A stretch of 64,000 nt of DNA from Bacteroidales bacterium UBA3297. Its GTDB lineage: Bacteria; Bacteroidota; Bacteroidia; Bacteroidales; Paludibacteraceae. Numbering within the stretch: the stretch's first letter is position 1; each line of letters starts with the position of its first letter. The notes under the pieces are model-generated. The model was not told the origin of the DNA and did not search any database. It saw only the letters and a program-made list of their open reading frames with translations. Below are positions 42,753 through 52,133 of this stretch, piece by piece. The translations under genes were made by a program, and so were the position numbers. The stretch spans positions 85,190 through 149,189 of the forward strand of contig DETD01000024.1 in NCBI GenBank assembly GCA_002362105.1. The letters run 5' to 3'.

Positions 42753-44267
42753 TTAATGGTTGTCGACTACAATTTTGCTGCACGTAGGCGCACCCGTTTC
42801 AGGCTCTACAGCCACCACGTAGACGCCCTCTGGCAAATCGAGGTCAATATAAGGTGTTTCGGAACCGACCACCGAATGGTGCAGACAGACACCCGAAACC
42901 GAATAAACCGAGACCGTGGCTGAACTACTGCCAGCTATACAACCGACATAGAGGCGGCCGGAAGTGAAAGAGACAGATGCTGGATCGACAAAAGCTGGCA
43001 CCGCCAACCCCGACGGCAACTCGTCGCCCTGAAGAATCCGCCAATAAGCGGCATCAGACTCTGGCATTACATCCTGTTTCAAGGCCCCGTTATCGGTTTG
43101 GGCATAGAGGCCGCTATGCGCGAACTGCATCGTCACAACCAGTCCGCTCATATCGTCAACACGGGCAAGTCCCACCTGCTGGTGTGCCTTACCGTTCCAA
43201 TCCCAAAGTCCCAAACGGTGCCCCTCGTCCTTCGACTCGTCAGGAACCTCGAACACCTTGTCACCGAAGTTAATACGGTACATACCTCCCAAGTCTACCA
43301 GCTGGGCGCGCGAGTCCTCGCTGGCACAATCGCCCAATTTCAGGTTGTTGCCGTCAGGTTGCAGACACGTGCCGGTTTCCAGCGACATCAACTTTATCTG
43401 GTCGGTATATAACGCAGGTTCCTCGTTCCGCTTCCAGACCCTGATCCAATCGCACTCAAGATAGGCCGGATTTCCGCTAGTCACCTGTATAGGTGTTTCC
43501 GAAGTCTCGGCCCACCCACCAATAGCCAGGTTTACAATAATGTATTGTGCAGTCGTCTGGTTCAACTCGGCCGGCCGGTTATACGAAGCTACCAGCTTGT
43601 CGTCGAAATAAAAGCGCATATACTTATCGTCCCACTCCATACCGTAGTTGTGGAAGTCGGCCGACTTATCGGGTCCCTTGTGCACGCCACCGAACGAAGC
43701 CTCGTGGTCCCATGCAGACCCGTGTTGGGCGTACCAGTCCGTCTTTGTATAATGCAGGTAGTAGTGGTGCTCGTTACGGCTGTGTGGCACCTCGAAGATG
43801 TCAATTTCAGGTGGCCAACCGTCTTGCAAAGTCCAGAAAGCAGGCCATGTGCCCAACTGTTTCGGCATCTTGAACCGGCCCTCAATATAGCCGTACTTCA
43901 CCTCAAACTTTCCTCTAGTGTCGATAGCACCCGACGTGTAGTCTAACGAATAGGTTTTATCTCCACTCTTGCAGGTAGCTGGCGCATCGGGATGCCTTTT
44001 CGCCTCACCCTTGATGATAAGTTTACCATCGGCCACCGACACATTCTCCTCCACGCAGTAAGCGCGGTGGTTGTGCGTGTGTCCCCAATTGTAAGTCGGA
44101 TTCCATTTCGACTTGTCGAGTTTCGTTCCATCGAATTCGTCGTTAAACACCATATTCCAGCCGTTGAGGCTTGAAGGAGGGGCCGCAGTAACCGAGAAAA
44201 CTGCTCCCGACGAAAAAACCAATACTGAAACAACCCTAATTAAACCAAATAATGAATGTGTGTTCAT
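42753..44267 (-). CDS. GH16-family glycoside hydrolase (beta-glucanase type)
   Basis: A 504-residue secreted hydrolase. Signal peptide VSVLVFSSGAVFSVTAA; GH16 domain at about 30-285 with VFNDEFDGTKLD, the catalytic E154-I-D-I-F-E159 (nucleophile E154, D156, acid/base E159), and YNRPAELNQ...IVNLAIGGW. The motif without the bulge residue of laminarinases is closer to the lichenase/agarase side, so the substrate is uncertain. A second beta domain (about 290-420) and a short sorting-type domain (VSVYSVSGVCLHH...LPEGVYVVAV) follow. It is divergent from the GH43 gene and shares its promoter region. Confidence 0.85.
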   Translation of the reverse strand: MNTHSLFGLIRVVSVLVFSSGAVFSVTAAPPSSLNGWNMVFNDEFDGTKLDKSKWNPTYNWGHTHNHRAYCVEENVSVADGKLIIKGEAKRHPDAPATCKSGDKTYSLDYTSGAIDTRGKFEVKYGYIEGRFKMPKQLGTWPAFWTLQDGWPPEIDIFEVPHSRNEHHYYLHYTKTDWYAQHGSAWDHEASFGGVHKGPDKSADFHNYGMEWDDKYMRFYFDDKLVASYNRPAELNQTTAQYIIVNLAIGGWAETSETPIQVTSGNPAYLECDWIRVWKRNEEPALYTDQIKLMSLETGTCLQPDGNNLKLGDCASEDSRAQLVDLGGMYRINFGDKVFEVPDESKDEGHRLGLWDWNGKAHQQVGLARVDDMSGLVVTMQFAHSGLYAQTDNGALKQDVMPESDAAYWRILQGDELPSGLAVPAFVDPASVSFTSGRLYVGCIAGSSSATVSVYSVSGVCLHHSVVGSETPYIDLDLPEGVYVVAVEPETGAPTCSKIVVDNH

Positions 44268-44300
44268 AAAAAAATTTCAAACTACTTTTATAACTCTTTA

Positions 44301-44393
44301 CAAATATAGCAATAAACAGACATCTAATACAACAGTAAAGTGGTAAAAAAAATGTGCCAAATTTTTAATAACCAGCTATTATTGTTATGTTTG
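44301..44393. promoter_or_regulatory. Divergent promoters of the GH16 and GH43 genes
   Basis: Minus strand: TATATTTG (44301-44308) with TTG at 44330-44332, 21 bp away. Plus strand: TATGTTTG (44386-44393) with TTTT at 44362-44365, 20 bp away. Both fit the Bacteroidota pattern and lie between the two start codons. Confidence 0.6.
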
Positions 44394-44455
44394 CATTCTC
44401 AAAGAAAAACACACGGCGGTTGCGGAAGCGCACCGCTACAGACACCCGTAATGTT

Positions 44456-47287
44456 ATGAATTTACTGAAGAGTTGCTTCCTTTTACTATGCTTTACTGCA
44501 TGCGCGACCGCAATCCGTGCCGCCATTGACACCAACAAGAGTTACTACATATTCCACTCTAGCGGGCTAGTATTGTCGTCGGTCGACGGCACCCCTAACC
44601 TGCATACCTTCCAATCTGCCGACGACCAAGTGTTCCAGTTTGTGAAAAACGGCAACTATCTGCTCGTCAAGAACAAGAAGAACGGAAGAAACGTGGCAAA
44701 GACGGGGACCTGGGACACCGAATACGCTACCAGCACTGGCAGTACCGCCCAATTCAGTACAGAAGAGGTGGGTGGCGACTTCTTAAAACTGAAATGTGCC
44801 GACAACAACCTCTACCTGGGCACCGACGGCACCGCGCCCGGCTCGTCGGTCTATTCCGACAAAAACGGCAACGATCTGCTTCACTACTGGTTTGTGCGCG
44901 AAGCCGCAGACAACGTACTGGTGACCGACGGACTTGAAGCCGCCATAACGAAAGCCGAGAACCAACTGGTTGCCACCACAGAGGGTACCGCTGAAGGCAA
45001 CTACACCAAACAGAACAGACAGGTGTTGCAAAACGCCATCGACGATGCGCAAGACCTGCTTGAGAACAGCCAACTGCAAAGCGAAATAAACCAAGCCACC
45101 ACTTGGCTACAAAACGCCATAAAAGACTATAAAGCCAGCCGGAACGCCCCTTTTACCGAGGGCGAGACCTACTACGTAATACACGCGGGCAACCGACTGC
45201 TGACCTGCAACGGCGACAATCTGCAACTGAAAGAGCCCGCCAACAGCACCGCCCAACAATTTACCGTGAGCCAGCTATCGGACGGCACTTACGCGCTGAA
45301 AAACGTGCAGACGGGCCGCTACGTGAGCGCAACCGGCGAATACAACACCACACTGGCCAACAACACCAACGCCAAGACCAGCCACCTCAACATTGGCTAC
45401 GCCCCTAACGAAGATGTCTACGTCCGCATCGCGTTCGCGTCGAACAGCCTATACCTCGGCACCGACGGCACTACTGACGGAAGCGGCGTATACAGCGACA
45501 AAAACGGCAACGATGGCAAGCACTACTGGCAACTGGTACGTGTAAAGGCGTTCAACCAACAGCCCTACACCACCTTCCGCAACGGCAGCAGCGCGACCCG
45601 TCTGGGTGTGAACTGGCTAGACGAGAACGGCAACCACATTAACGCACACGGTGGCTGCGTCCTCTATAAAGACGGCACCTATTACTGGTTTGGCGAGAAC
45701 TACCGGAAAACACCCGTTAGAAGTAACGGCATTGTGTGCTACACCTCGAAGGACCTCTACAACTGGAAATACGAGTGCATGGCCTACCAGTGCCCTGAAG
45801 CCCCACTCCGCAACGACAACCAGGATATGAACTACGGACGCACCCTTGAACGGCCGAAAGTGATGTACAACCCCAACACCAACCAGTACGTTATGTGGGT
45901 ACACTGGGAAAACGGTTCGGGCTATGCGGCTTCGAGGGTGGCCATCCTCTATAGCGATAAGATAACAGGGCCGTATACCTTTGTCAAGACCATGCGTCCG
46001 AGGGGCGACGAACAGCCATCGGGCTCACGAGACCAAACCCTGCTCTACGACCCCGAATACAGGGTAGGCTACCATTTTGGCTCGGCAGAAGAGAACATGA
46101 CTATGCACACCACCCTGCTGACCGACGACTATCTTGACTTGAGCAACAACTGGGCCCGCATCTTTATAAAAAAACAATACGAGGCACCTGCCGTCATCAA
46201 ATACCACGGTCGCTTTATTGCCATTACCTCGGGCTGCACGGGTTGGGACCCTAACGCCGCCCACGCCTCGTGGAGCGAACTGCCATTTGAGGGATGGAAC
46301 GACCTGGGAAATCCGTGTGTCGACGACAACGCCAACAAGACCTACAACTCGCAGAGCAACTACATTTTCGCGGTACCGGACCTCTACAACGCCTACATCT
46401 ATATGGGCGACCGCTGGAAAGGCGGCGACTACTTCAGCGACGCCAACGTGGGCGAATCGTGGCACATCTGGCTGCCTATCGATATGCGCACGGGCTACCC
46501 AATACTCCGCTTTTACGGGGAATGGGACCTCAGCCTCTTCGACCGGCTGAACCGCTACAGGCGCGTAGCCCGCTTTGAAGAGGGGAAAGAATACGTGCTG
46601 CTATCGAGAAACGCCAACCGAATCTTCTCGGATAAAGGTGGAAAATTCTTACTGACAGAAGACGACGACCAACAAAACACCACATTCCGCATCAGCGGCA
46701 ACGGGAAAGGACAGTACCTCTTGGTCAACACTAAAACAAATGCCGTTCTCGGCATAGAAGGCGACCAACTCTGCTGGACCGACTCAACTGGCGGCAACAA
46801 CCAACTCTGGACCATAACCTCGGCCGGAAACGACGGCTACTACTACTTGTCGCCCGCCACGAAAAGCAACACCGTGTTGTCGAACCTGTGCGCTACCCCA
46901 ACCGCCAACGGCATTGTGGGACTGGCCAAAGCCGGTAACAACCTGAGCAACCGCTTCGCTTTCTGTTTCGACTCGAAAAAACACAACTATACCCCTATCA
47001 GCGACGAGTCGGACGGCAGCTACCACAAATGGATGGAAAGTCTGGGCTACGAACAGACCTCCATCAGCAGCCTGCAGGCAGAAACGGCAAGTGAGCCTTC
47101 GGTTCTAGTCGGTATGGGACAGAAAAGCATCAGCATAAAGAGCCTGAAAGACCAAACCGTCAGCATCTACAACGCCAACGGCCAACTGGTGTGGCGCCAG
47201 CGTATGCGCACTGGTGAAACCACCACACAGCCACTGCCAGCAGGCATCTACGTAGTGAATAACGTGAAGGCGGTGGTAGGGAACTAA
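44456..47287 (+). CDS. GH43-family glycoside hydrolase with N-terminal repeats and sorting domain
   Basis: A 943-residue secreted enzyme. Signal peptide LKSCFLLLCFTACATAIRA; two beta-type modules at about 25-155 and 235-370, each ending with SLYLGTDGT, YSDKNGND and HYW; a helical FIVAR-like linker between them. The GH43 five-bladed propeller lies at about 375-700 (HGGCVLYKDGTYYWFGENY, LERPKVMYN, PAVIKYHGRF), most like exo-beta-1,3-galactanase subfamilies. A ricin-like beta domain (about 700-860) and a short C-terminal sorting-type domain end it. ATG 44456 gives the signal peptide; the frame is open from 44387. Confidence 0.8.
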   Translation: MNLLKSCFLLLCFTACATAIRAAIDTNKSYYIFHSSGLVLSSVDGTPNLHTFQSADDQVFQFVKNGNYLLVKNKKNGRNVAKTGTWDTEYATSTGSTAQFSTEEVGGDFLKLKCADNNLYLGTDGTAPGSSVYSDKNGNDLLHYWFVREAADNVLVTDGLEAAITKAENQLVATTEGTAEGNYTKQNRQVLQNAIDDAQDLLENSQLQSEINQATTWLQNAIKDYKASRNAPFTEGETYYVIHAGNRLLTCNGDNLQLKEPANSTAQQFTVSQLSDGTYALKNVQTGRYVSATGEYNTTLANNTNAKTSHLNIGYAPNEDVYVRIAFASNSLYLGTDGTTDGSGVYSDKNGNDGKHYWQLVRVKAFNQQPYTTFRNGSSATRLGVNWLDENGNHINAHGGCVLYKDGTYYWFGENYRKTPVRSNGIVCYTSKDLYNWKYECMAYQCPEAPLRNDNQDMNYGRTLERPKVMYNPNTNQYVMWVHWENGSGYAASRVAILYSDKITGPYTFVKTMRPRGDEQPSGSRDQTLLYDPEYRVGYHFGSAEENMTMHTTLLTDDYLDLSNNWARIFIKKQYEAPAVIKYHGRFIAITSGCTGWDPNAAHASWSELPFEGWNDLGNPCVDDNANKTYNSQSNYIFAVPDLYNAYIYMGDRWKGGDYFSDANVGESWHIWLPIDMRTGYPILRFYGEWDLSLFDRLNRYRRVARFEEGKEYVLLSRNANRIFSDKGGKFLLTEDDDQQNTTFRISGNGKGQYLLVNTKTNAVLGIEGDQLCWTDSTGGNNQLWTITSAGNDGYYYLSPATKSNTVLSNLCATPTANGIVGLAKAGNNLSNRFAFCFDSKKHNYTPISDESDGSYHKWMESLGYEQTSISSLQAETASEPSVLVGMGQKSISIKSLKDQTVSIYNANGQLVWRQRMRTGETTTQPLPAGIYVVNNVKAVVGN

Positions 47288-47591
47288 CACTTAGCATTAC
47301 CATAGCAGGGAGCAAAAGTACCAATTAATGCATTTTTGCTCAATTTCAATGTAATTTTGCTCTTTTTAGATTTTGGCGAACCTTATAACTTTGTCCTAAC
47401 AATAACAAAACAAGGCTGGCAAAGTACATAACCCAGCCATTAAAAAGTGACTTACAAAACAGATATTATTTTTTCTATTATCTTTGCATAAAGAAATCTA
47501 GCCGATAAGGAACTTGAAATAGTAAATTTCCAATACCTAGGTAAATTACTCCATAACTAGACTTTCGGTTTTGTTAAAAAGAGACAACAAC
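47288..47591 (+). promoter_or_regulatory. Long leader region before the phospholipid operon
   Basis: No gene is seen here. Three TAnnTTTG boxes lie at 47352-47359, 47386-47393 and 47479-47486; the last (TATCTTTG) is best placed for the operon at 47592. TTTTGCTC occurs twice, 21 bp apart (47334 and 47355), possibly a protein site. Confidence 0.45.
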
Positions 47592-48245
47592 ATGGAACAA
47601 GAAAAACAAGAAGTTGAAGGCAGACGCAAAATAGCATCGCGCAACACCGGATGGGCAAACGCCATAGCCCATAAACTCACCCAATGGGACGTAGCACCCA
47701 ACACTATATCGCTGATGAGCATATTCTTCTCGATGGTTGGTTGCGCCCTTCTGTTAAGCAACTATTTCTTCGGCTTCAATGCCTACATTGCCTATATATT
47801 GTTTGCCGGCTGTGTACAGTGCCGGTTGCTGTGCAACCTGTTCGACGGGATGGTAGCGGTAGAGGGCGGCAAGCGTTCGCCGAACGGCGACCTCTATAAC
47901 GATATGCCCGACCGTTTTGCCGATGCCTTCTTCATTGTACCGGTAGGCTACATAGTTGGCGGCATAGGTGTAGAACTAGGCTGGCTGGCCGCCCTCAACG
48001 CCATAATGACGGCCTACTTCCGCTGGATTGGCGCCTACAAGACCCACAACCACTATTTCGACGGCCCGATGGCCAAACAGCACCGCATGGCAGTGCTGAC
48101 TTTTGCCTCGCTGGCAGCCGCTGTCTGTATTCCATTCGGTTACGACAAGATTGCGTACCTGGTAGCACTAGTCGTCATGAACATAGGCCTGGTAGCCACC
48201 CTTATTAACCGACTCCGTTTAATGACTCACACTCCTAAACAATGA
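47592..48245 (+). CDS. CDP-alcohol phosphatidyltransferase family protein with altered metal motif
   Basis: A 217-residue membrane enzyme with about five helices. The signature normally reads D-x2-D-G-x2-A-R-x8-G-x3-D-x3-D. Here it is N82-x2-D85-G86-x2-A-V-x8-G99-x3-N103-x3-D107, so two metal-binding Asp are Asn and the Arg is Val. Family members join CDP-diacylglycerol (or CDP-alcohols) to an alcohol. The ATG at 47592 follows a weak purine-rich site. Its stop overlaps the cdsA ATG, and plsC follows: a compact phospholipid operon. The changes may mean another substrate or loss of catalysis. Confidence 0.8.
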   Translation: MEQEKQEVEGRRKIASRNTGWANAIAHKLTQWDVAPNTISLMSIFFSMVGCALLLSNYFFGFNAYIAYILFAGCVQCRLLCNLFDGMVAVEGGKRSPNGDLYNDMPDRFADAFFIVPVGYIVGGIGVELGWLAALNAIMTAYFRWIGAYKTHNHYFDGPMAKQHRMAVLTFASLAAAVCIPFGYDKIAYLVALVVMNIGLVATLINRLRLMTHTPKQ

Positions 48246-49240
48246 TGACATTTTTAAGCAAACTGTTTCCATCGCAGAGCAACGAAGTCATACTGATGAT
48301 TTCGATTATTCTAGTTACCCTGCTGATAGCCAGCGTAGCATTATTTTTCACCAAAAAGGCTTTCCCAGAGAAGAACCTGAAAGAGATTGAGAACAGGACG
48401 AAGAGCTGGTGGATAATGATCATCGTCTTCATTTGCGCCATATTCATCAACAATCTGGCCTCGTACATTTGTTTGGGCATCTTGTCGTTCTTCGCATTCC
48501 GCGAGCTCTATTCCGTACTGCACTTCCGTCAGTCTGACCGTAGCGCGCTGTTACTGGCCTTTCTGGCCATCCCTATCCAATACACTCTGGCCTACATCAA
48601 ATGGTATGGCGGCTACATCATTTTCATTCCGGTCATCATGTTCCTAATACTGCCTCCAATATTGGTTATCAAGCAAGATACACACCGCATTACCAAATCG
48701 ATGGCGCAACTGCAATGGACGCTGATGCTGTCGGTATTCGGTTTGAGCCATCTGGCCTTCTTGCTCTCAATGCCCGACTTGGAAGGATTTTCGTCAGGCG
48801 GCCGGGGCTTGCTACTCTTCCTCGTCTTCCTGACAGAAATTAACGACATTATGCAGTTTATGTGGGGCAAGACCTTTGGCAAGCATAAAATACTGCCGAA
48901 TGTGAGTCCGAACAAGACGTGGGAAGGTTTTGTCGGCGGCGTAATCAGCACAACCATAATCGGTTACTTCATTGGCTTCCTGACCCCGCTTTCAACCCCG
49001 CAGGTCATCTTTACGAGTGCCCTGATAGCCGTGTTCGGCTTTGCGGGCGACGTAGTATTGTCGGCCATAAAGCGCGACAAGGGCATAAAGGATATGAGCG
49101 ACACCATACCCGGTCATGGCGGCATATTCGACCGCATCGACTCGCTGTCGTTTACCGCTCCCGCATTTTTCCATTTAATGTATTTCTTGGTATATCCACC
49201 ATTCCAACCTTTTGAGATTATATGGAAAAACCTCTTTTAA
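48242..49240 (+). CDS. cdsA: Phosphatidate cytidylyltransferase (CDP-diacylglycerol synthase)
   Basis: A 332-residue membrane enzyme with about eight helices. The CdsA signature is complete near residues 275-305: SAIKRDKGIKDMSDTIPGHGG with FDRIDS after it. NDIMQFMWGKTFGKH and VSPNKTWEGFVGG also match. It makes CDP-diacylglycerol from phosphatidate and CTP, the substrate of the preceding family of enzymes. The first 60 residues are a longer N-terminus with an extra helix and charged loop. It overlaps its upstream neighbour by 4 bp and plsC by 19 bp. Confidence 0.93.
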   Translation: MMTFLSKLFPSQSNEVILMISIILVTLLIASVALFFTKKAFPEKNLKEIENRTKSWWIMIIVFICAIFINNLASYICLGILSFFAFRELYSVLHFRQSDRSALLLAFLAIPIQYTLAYIKWYGGYIIFIPVIMFLILPPILVIKQDTHRITKSMAQLQWTLMLSVFGLSHLAFLLSMPDLEGFSSGGRGLLLFLVFLTEINDIMQFMWGKTFGKHKILPNVSPNKTWEGFVGGVISTTIIGYFIGFLTPLSTPQVIFTSALIAVFGFAGDVVLSAIKRDKGIKDMSDTIPGHGGIFDRIDSLSFTAPAFFHLMYFLVYPPFQPFEIIWKNLF

Positions 49241-49896
49241 AGTCCATTTGCCTACGGTTGACCTACAAAGTGCTGTTTCGCCCGGTGCTGAAATTCTTTG
49301 TGGGTGTACAATATCCCGACTGCTCTTTTCTGAAAGATGAGAAGCAGTTCGTCATCATTGCCAACCACAACAGCCACCTCGACACGCTGAGCCTGCTGAC
49401 ATCGCTGCCAGGCGAAATTTTGTGGAAAGTGAAACCGGTTGCCGCGGAAGACTATTTCGGCAACACCAAACTGAAGGCTAAACTTAGCAACTTCTTTATA
49501 AACACACTACTGATTAACCGCCATTCGAAAAGGGAAGACGGTGCGAACTACTCGATGAACCGCATGCTGAAAGCCATCGACGACGGCTACTCGCTCATCC
49601 TCTTTCCTGAAGGTAGCCGTGGCGAGCCCGAACAGATGAGCAAGATGAAATCGGGCATTGCGCGCCTGCTGGTACAAAAACCGGGGTTAAAATACGTACC
49701 CGTGTTTATGACCGGCATGGGAACATCGTTGCCTAAGGGCGGCGTTCTGATACTACCCTACAACGCAACCCTGCACTTCGGTAAACCGACACTACCGGAA
49801 AGCGACGACCCACACACCATTATGGACCAGATAGAGAAAGACTTCGGCGCAATGGTGGAGAAGTACGGCATAAAGGACGACGATGACGACGAATAA
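49222..49896 (+). CDS. plsC: 1-acyl-sn-glycerol-3-phosphate acyltransferase
   Basis: A 224-residue PlsC-family acyltransferase. The catalytic H-x4-D box is NHNSHLD near residue 50, and the glycerol-phosphate binding motif FPEGSRGE lies near 130, followed by YVPVFMTGMG. It makes phosphatidate, the substrate of CdsA. The ATG lies inside the end of cdsA, so the genes are coupled. The C-terminus ends in a short acidic DDDDDE tail. Confidence 0.88.
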   Translation: MEKPLLKSICLRLTYKVLFRPVLKFFVGVQYPDCSFLKDEKQFVIIANHNSHLDTLSLLTSLPGEILWKVKPVAAEDYFGNTKLKAKLSNFFINTLLINRHSKREDGANYSMNRMLKAIDDGYSLILFPEGSRGEPEQMSKMKSGIARLLVQKPGLKYVPVFMTGMGTSLPKGGVLILPYNATLHFGKPTLPESDDPHTIMDQIEKDFGAMVEKYGIKDDDDDE

Positions 49897-49908
49897 ATAA
49901 GTGACCGC

Positions 49909-50193
49909 CTACCCTAACCGCTTGAGATCGTCCTCGAGAATAGGCTTGTAGTTGGCAAACCACGCCTCAATATCGCCACATCGCTCCTCGTACTGCTTAA
50001 CAGCTTTCTCCTTACGCTCGTCGTTGTTCTCAACGTAAGACACATAATGGTCGGTCACAAACTGTAGGCAACTTTCGAAGTCAGCCTGTGCCACCACACC
50101 CTTAACAAAGGCAATGTCAGCCTCGTCCCAAGCATAAAAGCCAGACGATTTCAATCTTCTAAGCGTAGCCCACAGCACAATTTTCTTATCCAT
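49909..50193 (-). CDS. Small conserved hypothetical protein
   Basis: A 94-residue soluble protein, mostly helical, with aromatic-rich SGFYAWDEADIAF near the start and CGDIEAWFANYKPILE near the end. No family function is known to me. It converges with plsC with 12 bp between the stops. The start ATG at 50193 follows an A/T-rich upstream region. Confidence 0.6.
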   Translation of the reverse strand: MDKKIVLWATLRRLKSSGFYAWDEADIAFVKGVVAQADFESCLQFVTDHYVSYVENNDERKEKAVKQYEERCGDIEAWFANYKPILEDDLKRLG

Positions 50194-50360
50194 TTGCTTA
50201 AATTCGTTTTTAGTCAGGCAAAAGTAACACTAAATGCTGAAGAATAAAAACAGGCACGGTGCGCAGTGTCACCCGCGACAGTGCTAACAGACTAACGGGT
50301 AACGCGGCTTTTTTCGAAAGTTTTTTGCAAAAAAGTATGAAACTTTTTCCCTTTATTTAC

Positions 50361-50368
50361 TATCTTTG
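50361..50368 (+). promoter_or_regulatory. Minus-7 box for the radical SAM/lipoprotein cluster
   Basis: TATCTTTG fits TAnnTTTG and stands 52 bp before the first lipoprotein ATG. No good minus-33 box is seen. Confidence 0.45.
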
Positions 50369-50419
50369 GTTCACGTTTAGGGTACGCTTAACCTGACATC
50401 AACTAAAGAGTAAAAACAC

Positions 50420-50863
50420 ATGAAACTATCCAGAATTTTCACGGCCCTGATGGCTGCTGTAGGTACACAGTTGCCAAGTTGCGAATACGGAGCTGAGTAT
50501 GCCGTCTTCAAAAACTATGGTGTTGTTTGCGACGAAAACGGGAAAGGCATCAGAGACGCCAGAGTCGATATTGACGAGGTGGATTACGAGCCTGTAGATT
50601 CCGTCCGCTACGAACGAACACGGGAACATTACGCAACCGAATACACCGACAGATACGGTGAATTTGAATCGGAGAAAGAAATATACGGTGCAAAATCGAT
50701 GACCTGCCGCATAATTACCACTAAACAGGGATATGAGCCTGACACCAACTACTTCCGAGTAAGCGCCTCAGAATTTATTGGCGGTAATGGCGATAGAGAC
50801 GAGGGTACCGCAACAAAGAAACATATCATCATCTTGAAAAAGGAAATTGATAAGGACGAGTAA
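50420..50863 (+). CDS. Radical SAM-associated lipoprotein 1
   Basis: A 147-residue lipoprotein with lipobox TQLPSC (Cys at residue 20). Directly after it comes EYGAEYAVFKNYG, the EYG-x2-YA-x-F motif shared by all lipoproteins of this cluster. A carboxypeptidase-regulatory-like beta sandwich follows (GVVCDENGKGIRDARVDI...YGEFESEKE). This matches the family described only as lipoproteins next to a dedicated radical SAM enzyme. The other three candidates and the enzyme are at 50988-53203. A terminator at 50887 separates it from the next. Confidence 0.8.
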   Translation: MKLSRIFTALMAAVGTQLPSCEYGAEYAVFKNYGVVCDENGKGIRDARVDIDEVDYEPVDSVRYERTREHYATEYTDRYGEFESEKEIYGAKSMTCRIITTKQGYEPDTNYFRVSASEFIGGNGDRDEGTATKKHIIILKKEIDKDE

Positions 50864-50886
50864 CTAAATATAAAGACATAATGAGA

Positions 50887-50926
50887 AGTAAACAGGAGTT
50901 TTCCCTTTTCCTGTTTACTTTTTTTA
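50887..50926 (+). terminator. Rho-independent terminator after lipoprotein 1
   Basis: AGTAAACAGGA (50887-50897) and TCCTGTTTACT (50909-50919) pair exactly and seven T follow. Confidence 0.88.
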
Positions 50927-50987
50927 TATATTTACATTGAAGAAAAAGAACAAACTTTGTCTCCATTATTAACTTAAAACAGCAACC

Positions 50988-51467
50988 ATGAAAGCTACCC
51001 GATTTTACAACTTGCTTCTATCACTGCTAGGCCTACAGCTAACTAGCTGCAATGTGACAGAAGAAGAATACGGATGTCCGTATGCCAATTTCAATGTTCA
51101 AGGTCTCGTTGTGTCGGAGAAGGGGGAACTCCTTGAAGATGCTAAGATTTCGGTGGACCTTGAAAACACCTACGAGAAAAATAGGAATAAAAAAGAAGAC
51201 TATGGCTACGGCGACGACTATAATATCAAAGCAGATGTCACAACAAACAGTTCTGGTTATTTCACCTTCAACAAATCTGAGACCTACTGCGGATTAAAGC
51301 CTGACAACCTCCGCATAATCACCCGGAAATTTGGATACAAGAACGACACCACTAACCTGAAAATCGAAGCTAGCGACTACAGCGGCGGAAAAAACTGGTC
51401 GGATGGTACGGTGTCGAAAAAGTGCAAGATTACCTTGAAAAAAGACGATTCCGACAACAGCAATTAA
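50988..51467 (+). CDS. Radical SAM-associated lipoprotein 2
   Basis: A 159-residue lipoprotein; lipobox LQLTSC (Cys at residue 21), then EEEYGCPYANFNVQG, the shared motif with a Cys in place of Ala/Ser, and a CarboxypepD_reg-like beta sandwich (VVSEKGELLEDAKISV...NSSGYFTFNKS). A free Cys next to Tyr in the motif would be a natural point for radical SAM chemistry, but no modification is known. It is followed by the 52-residue form 27 bp downstream. Confidence 0.8.
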   Translation: MKATRFYNLLLSLLGLQLTSCNVTEEEYGCPYANFNVQGLVVSEKGELLEDAKISVDLENTYEKNRNKKEDYGYGDDYNIKADVTTNSSGYFTFNKSETYCGLKPDNLRIITRKFGYKNDTTNLKIEASDYSGGKNWSDGTVSKKCKITLKKDDSDNSN

Positions 51468-51494
51468 GGCAAAGGCACCTCTTCCCATTTTGAT

Positions 51495-51653
51495 ATGATT
51501 CAGTTTATAAACAAAATCTATACAGCCCTGCTACAGCTATTGGGTTGTAGAAAAAACAGATCTAGCGATGTGGTGGAAGACGAATACGGATGCCCGCCAT
51601 CTGAATTCTCCGGGCCAGAAGAAAGCCTTTCAGCTCCTGAAGAAGAAAAATAA
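51495..51653 (+). CDS. Mini lipoprotein 3: 52-residue form of the radical SAM-associated lipoproteins
   Basis: ATG at 51495, TAA at 51651. A hydrophobic start (INKIYTALLQLLGC) with a lipobox-like Cys at residue 18, then EDEYGCPPSEF, the same EYGC motif as its neighbours, and an acidic Pro/Glu/Ser tail (GPEESLSAPEEEK). The beta sandwich of the other lipoproteins is missing, so only the signal and motif remain, the layout of a modified-peptide precursor. It lies 21 bp before lipoprotein 4 and is probably in the same transcript. Confidence 0.7.
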   Translation: MIQFINKIYTALLQLLGCRKNRSSDVVEDEYGCPPSEFSGPEESLSAPEEEK

Positions 51654-51674
51654 AAGCAAAAAAACATATATGTT

Positions 51675-52133
51675 ATGAAACACACCACATTTTACGCCAC
51701 TTTGTTAAGCTTACTGGGCATTAACCTGCAAAGCTGTAGCAACAACGACGAAGACGACACTCCAGTTGAATATGGATCTCCATACGCTGTTTTCAAAGCC
51801 CAAGGAACAATAAAGAGCAATGAAGGCGAAGGTATAGACAACGCAACCATCACGTTTGAGTCGATAACCATAAAAAATGACTCTGTTATCAACGCCCGTA
51901 TTGTAACAAACACACAATCGGACGATAACGGGAAGTTTTCGACTGCAACAACTATTTCACCAACCAAAAGGAACTACCGAATGATTTCATCGAAAGAGGG
52001 ATACAAGTCCGACACCACAGTTTTTGAAATAAACACATCGGACCTTACTGGTAACAAAAGCGACTGGAACATAGGAACAGCCACTAAAGAATTTAACATT
52101 GTACTTAATAAGGCAGATAATAAAGACAAATAA
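51675..52133 (+). CDS. Radical SAM-associated lipoprotein 4
   Basis: A 152-residue lipoprotein; lipobox INLQSC (Cys at residue 21), an acidic NNDEDD export signal, then VEYGSPYAVFKAQG and a beta sandwich with GEGIDNATITFES and DDNGKFSTAT. It shares the general plan of lipoproteins 1 and 2. Its TAA overlaps the ATG of the radical SAM gene by one base, so the two are coupled. Confidence 0.8.
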   Translation: MKHTTFYATLLSLLGINLQSCSNNDEDDTPVEYGSPYAVFKAQGTIKSNEGEGIDNATITFESITIKNDSVINARIVTNTQSDDNGKFSTATTISPTKRNYRMISSKEGYKSDTTVFEINTSDLTGNKSDWNIGTATKEFNIVLNKADNKDK

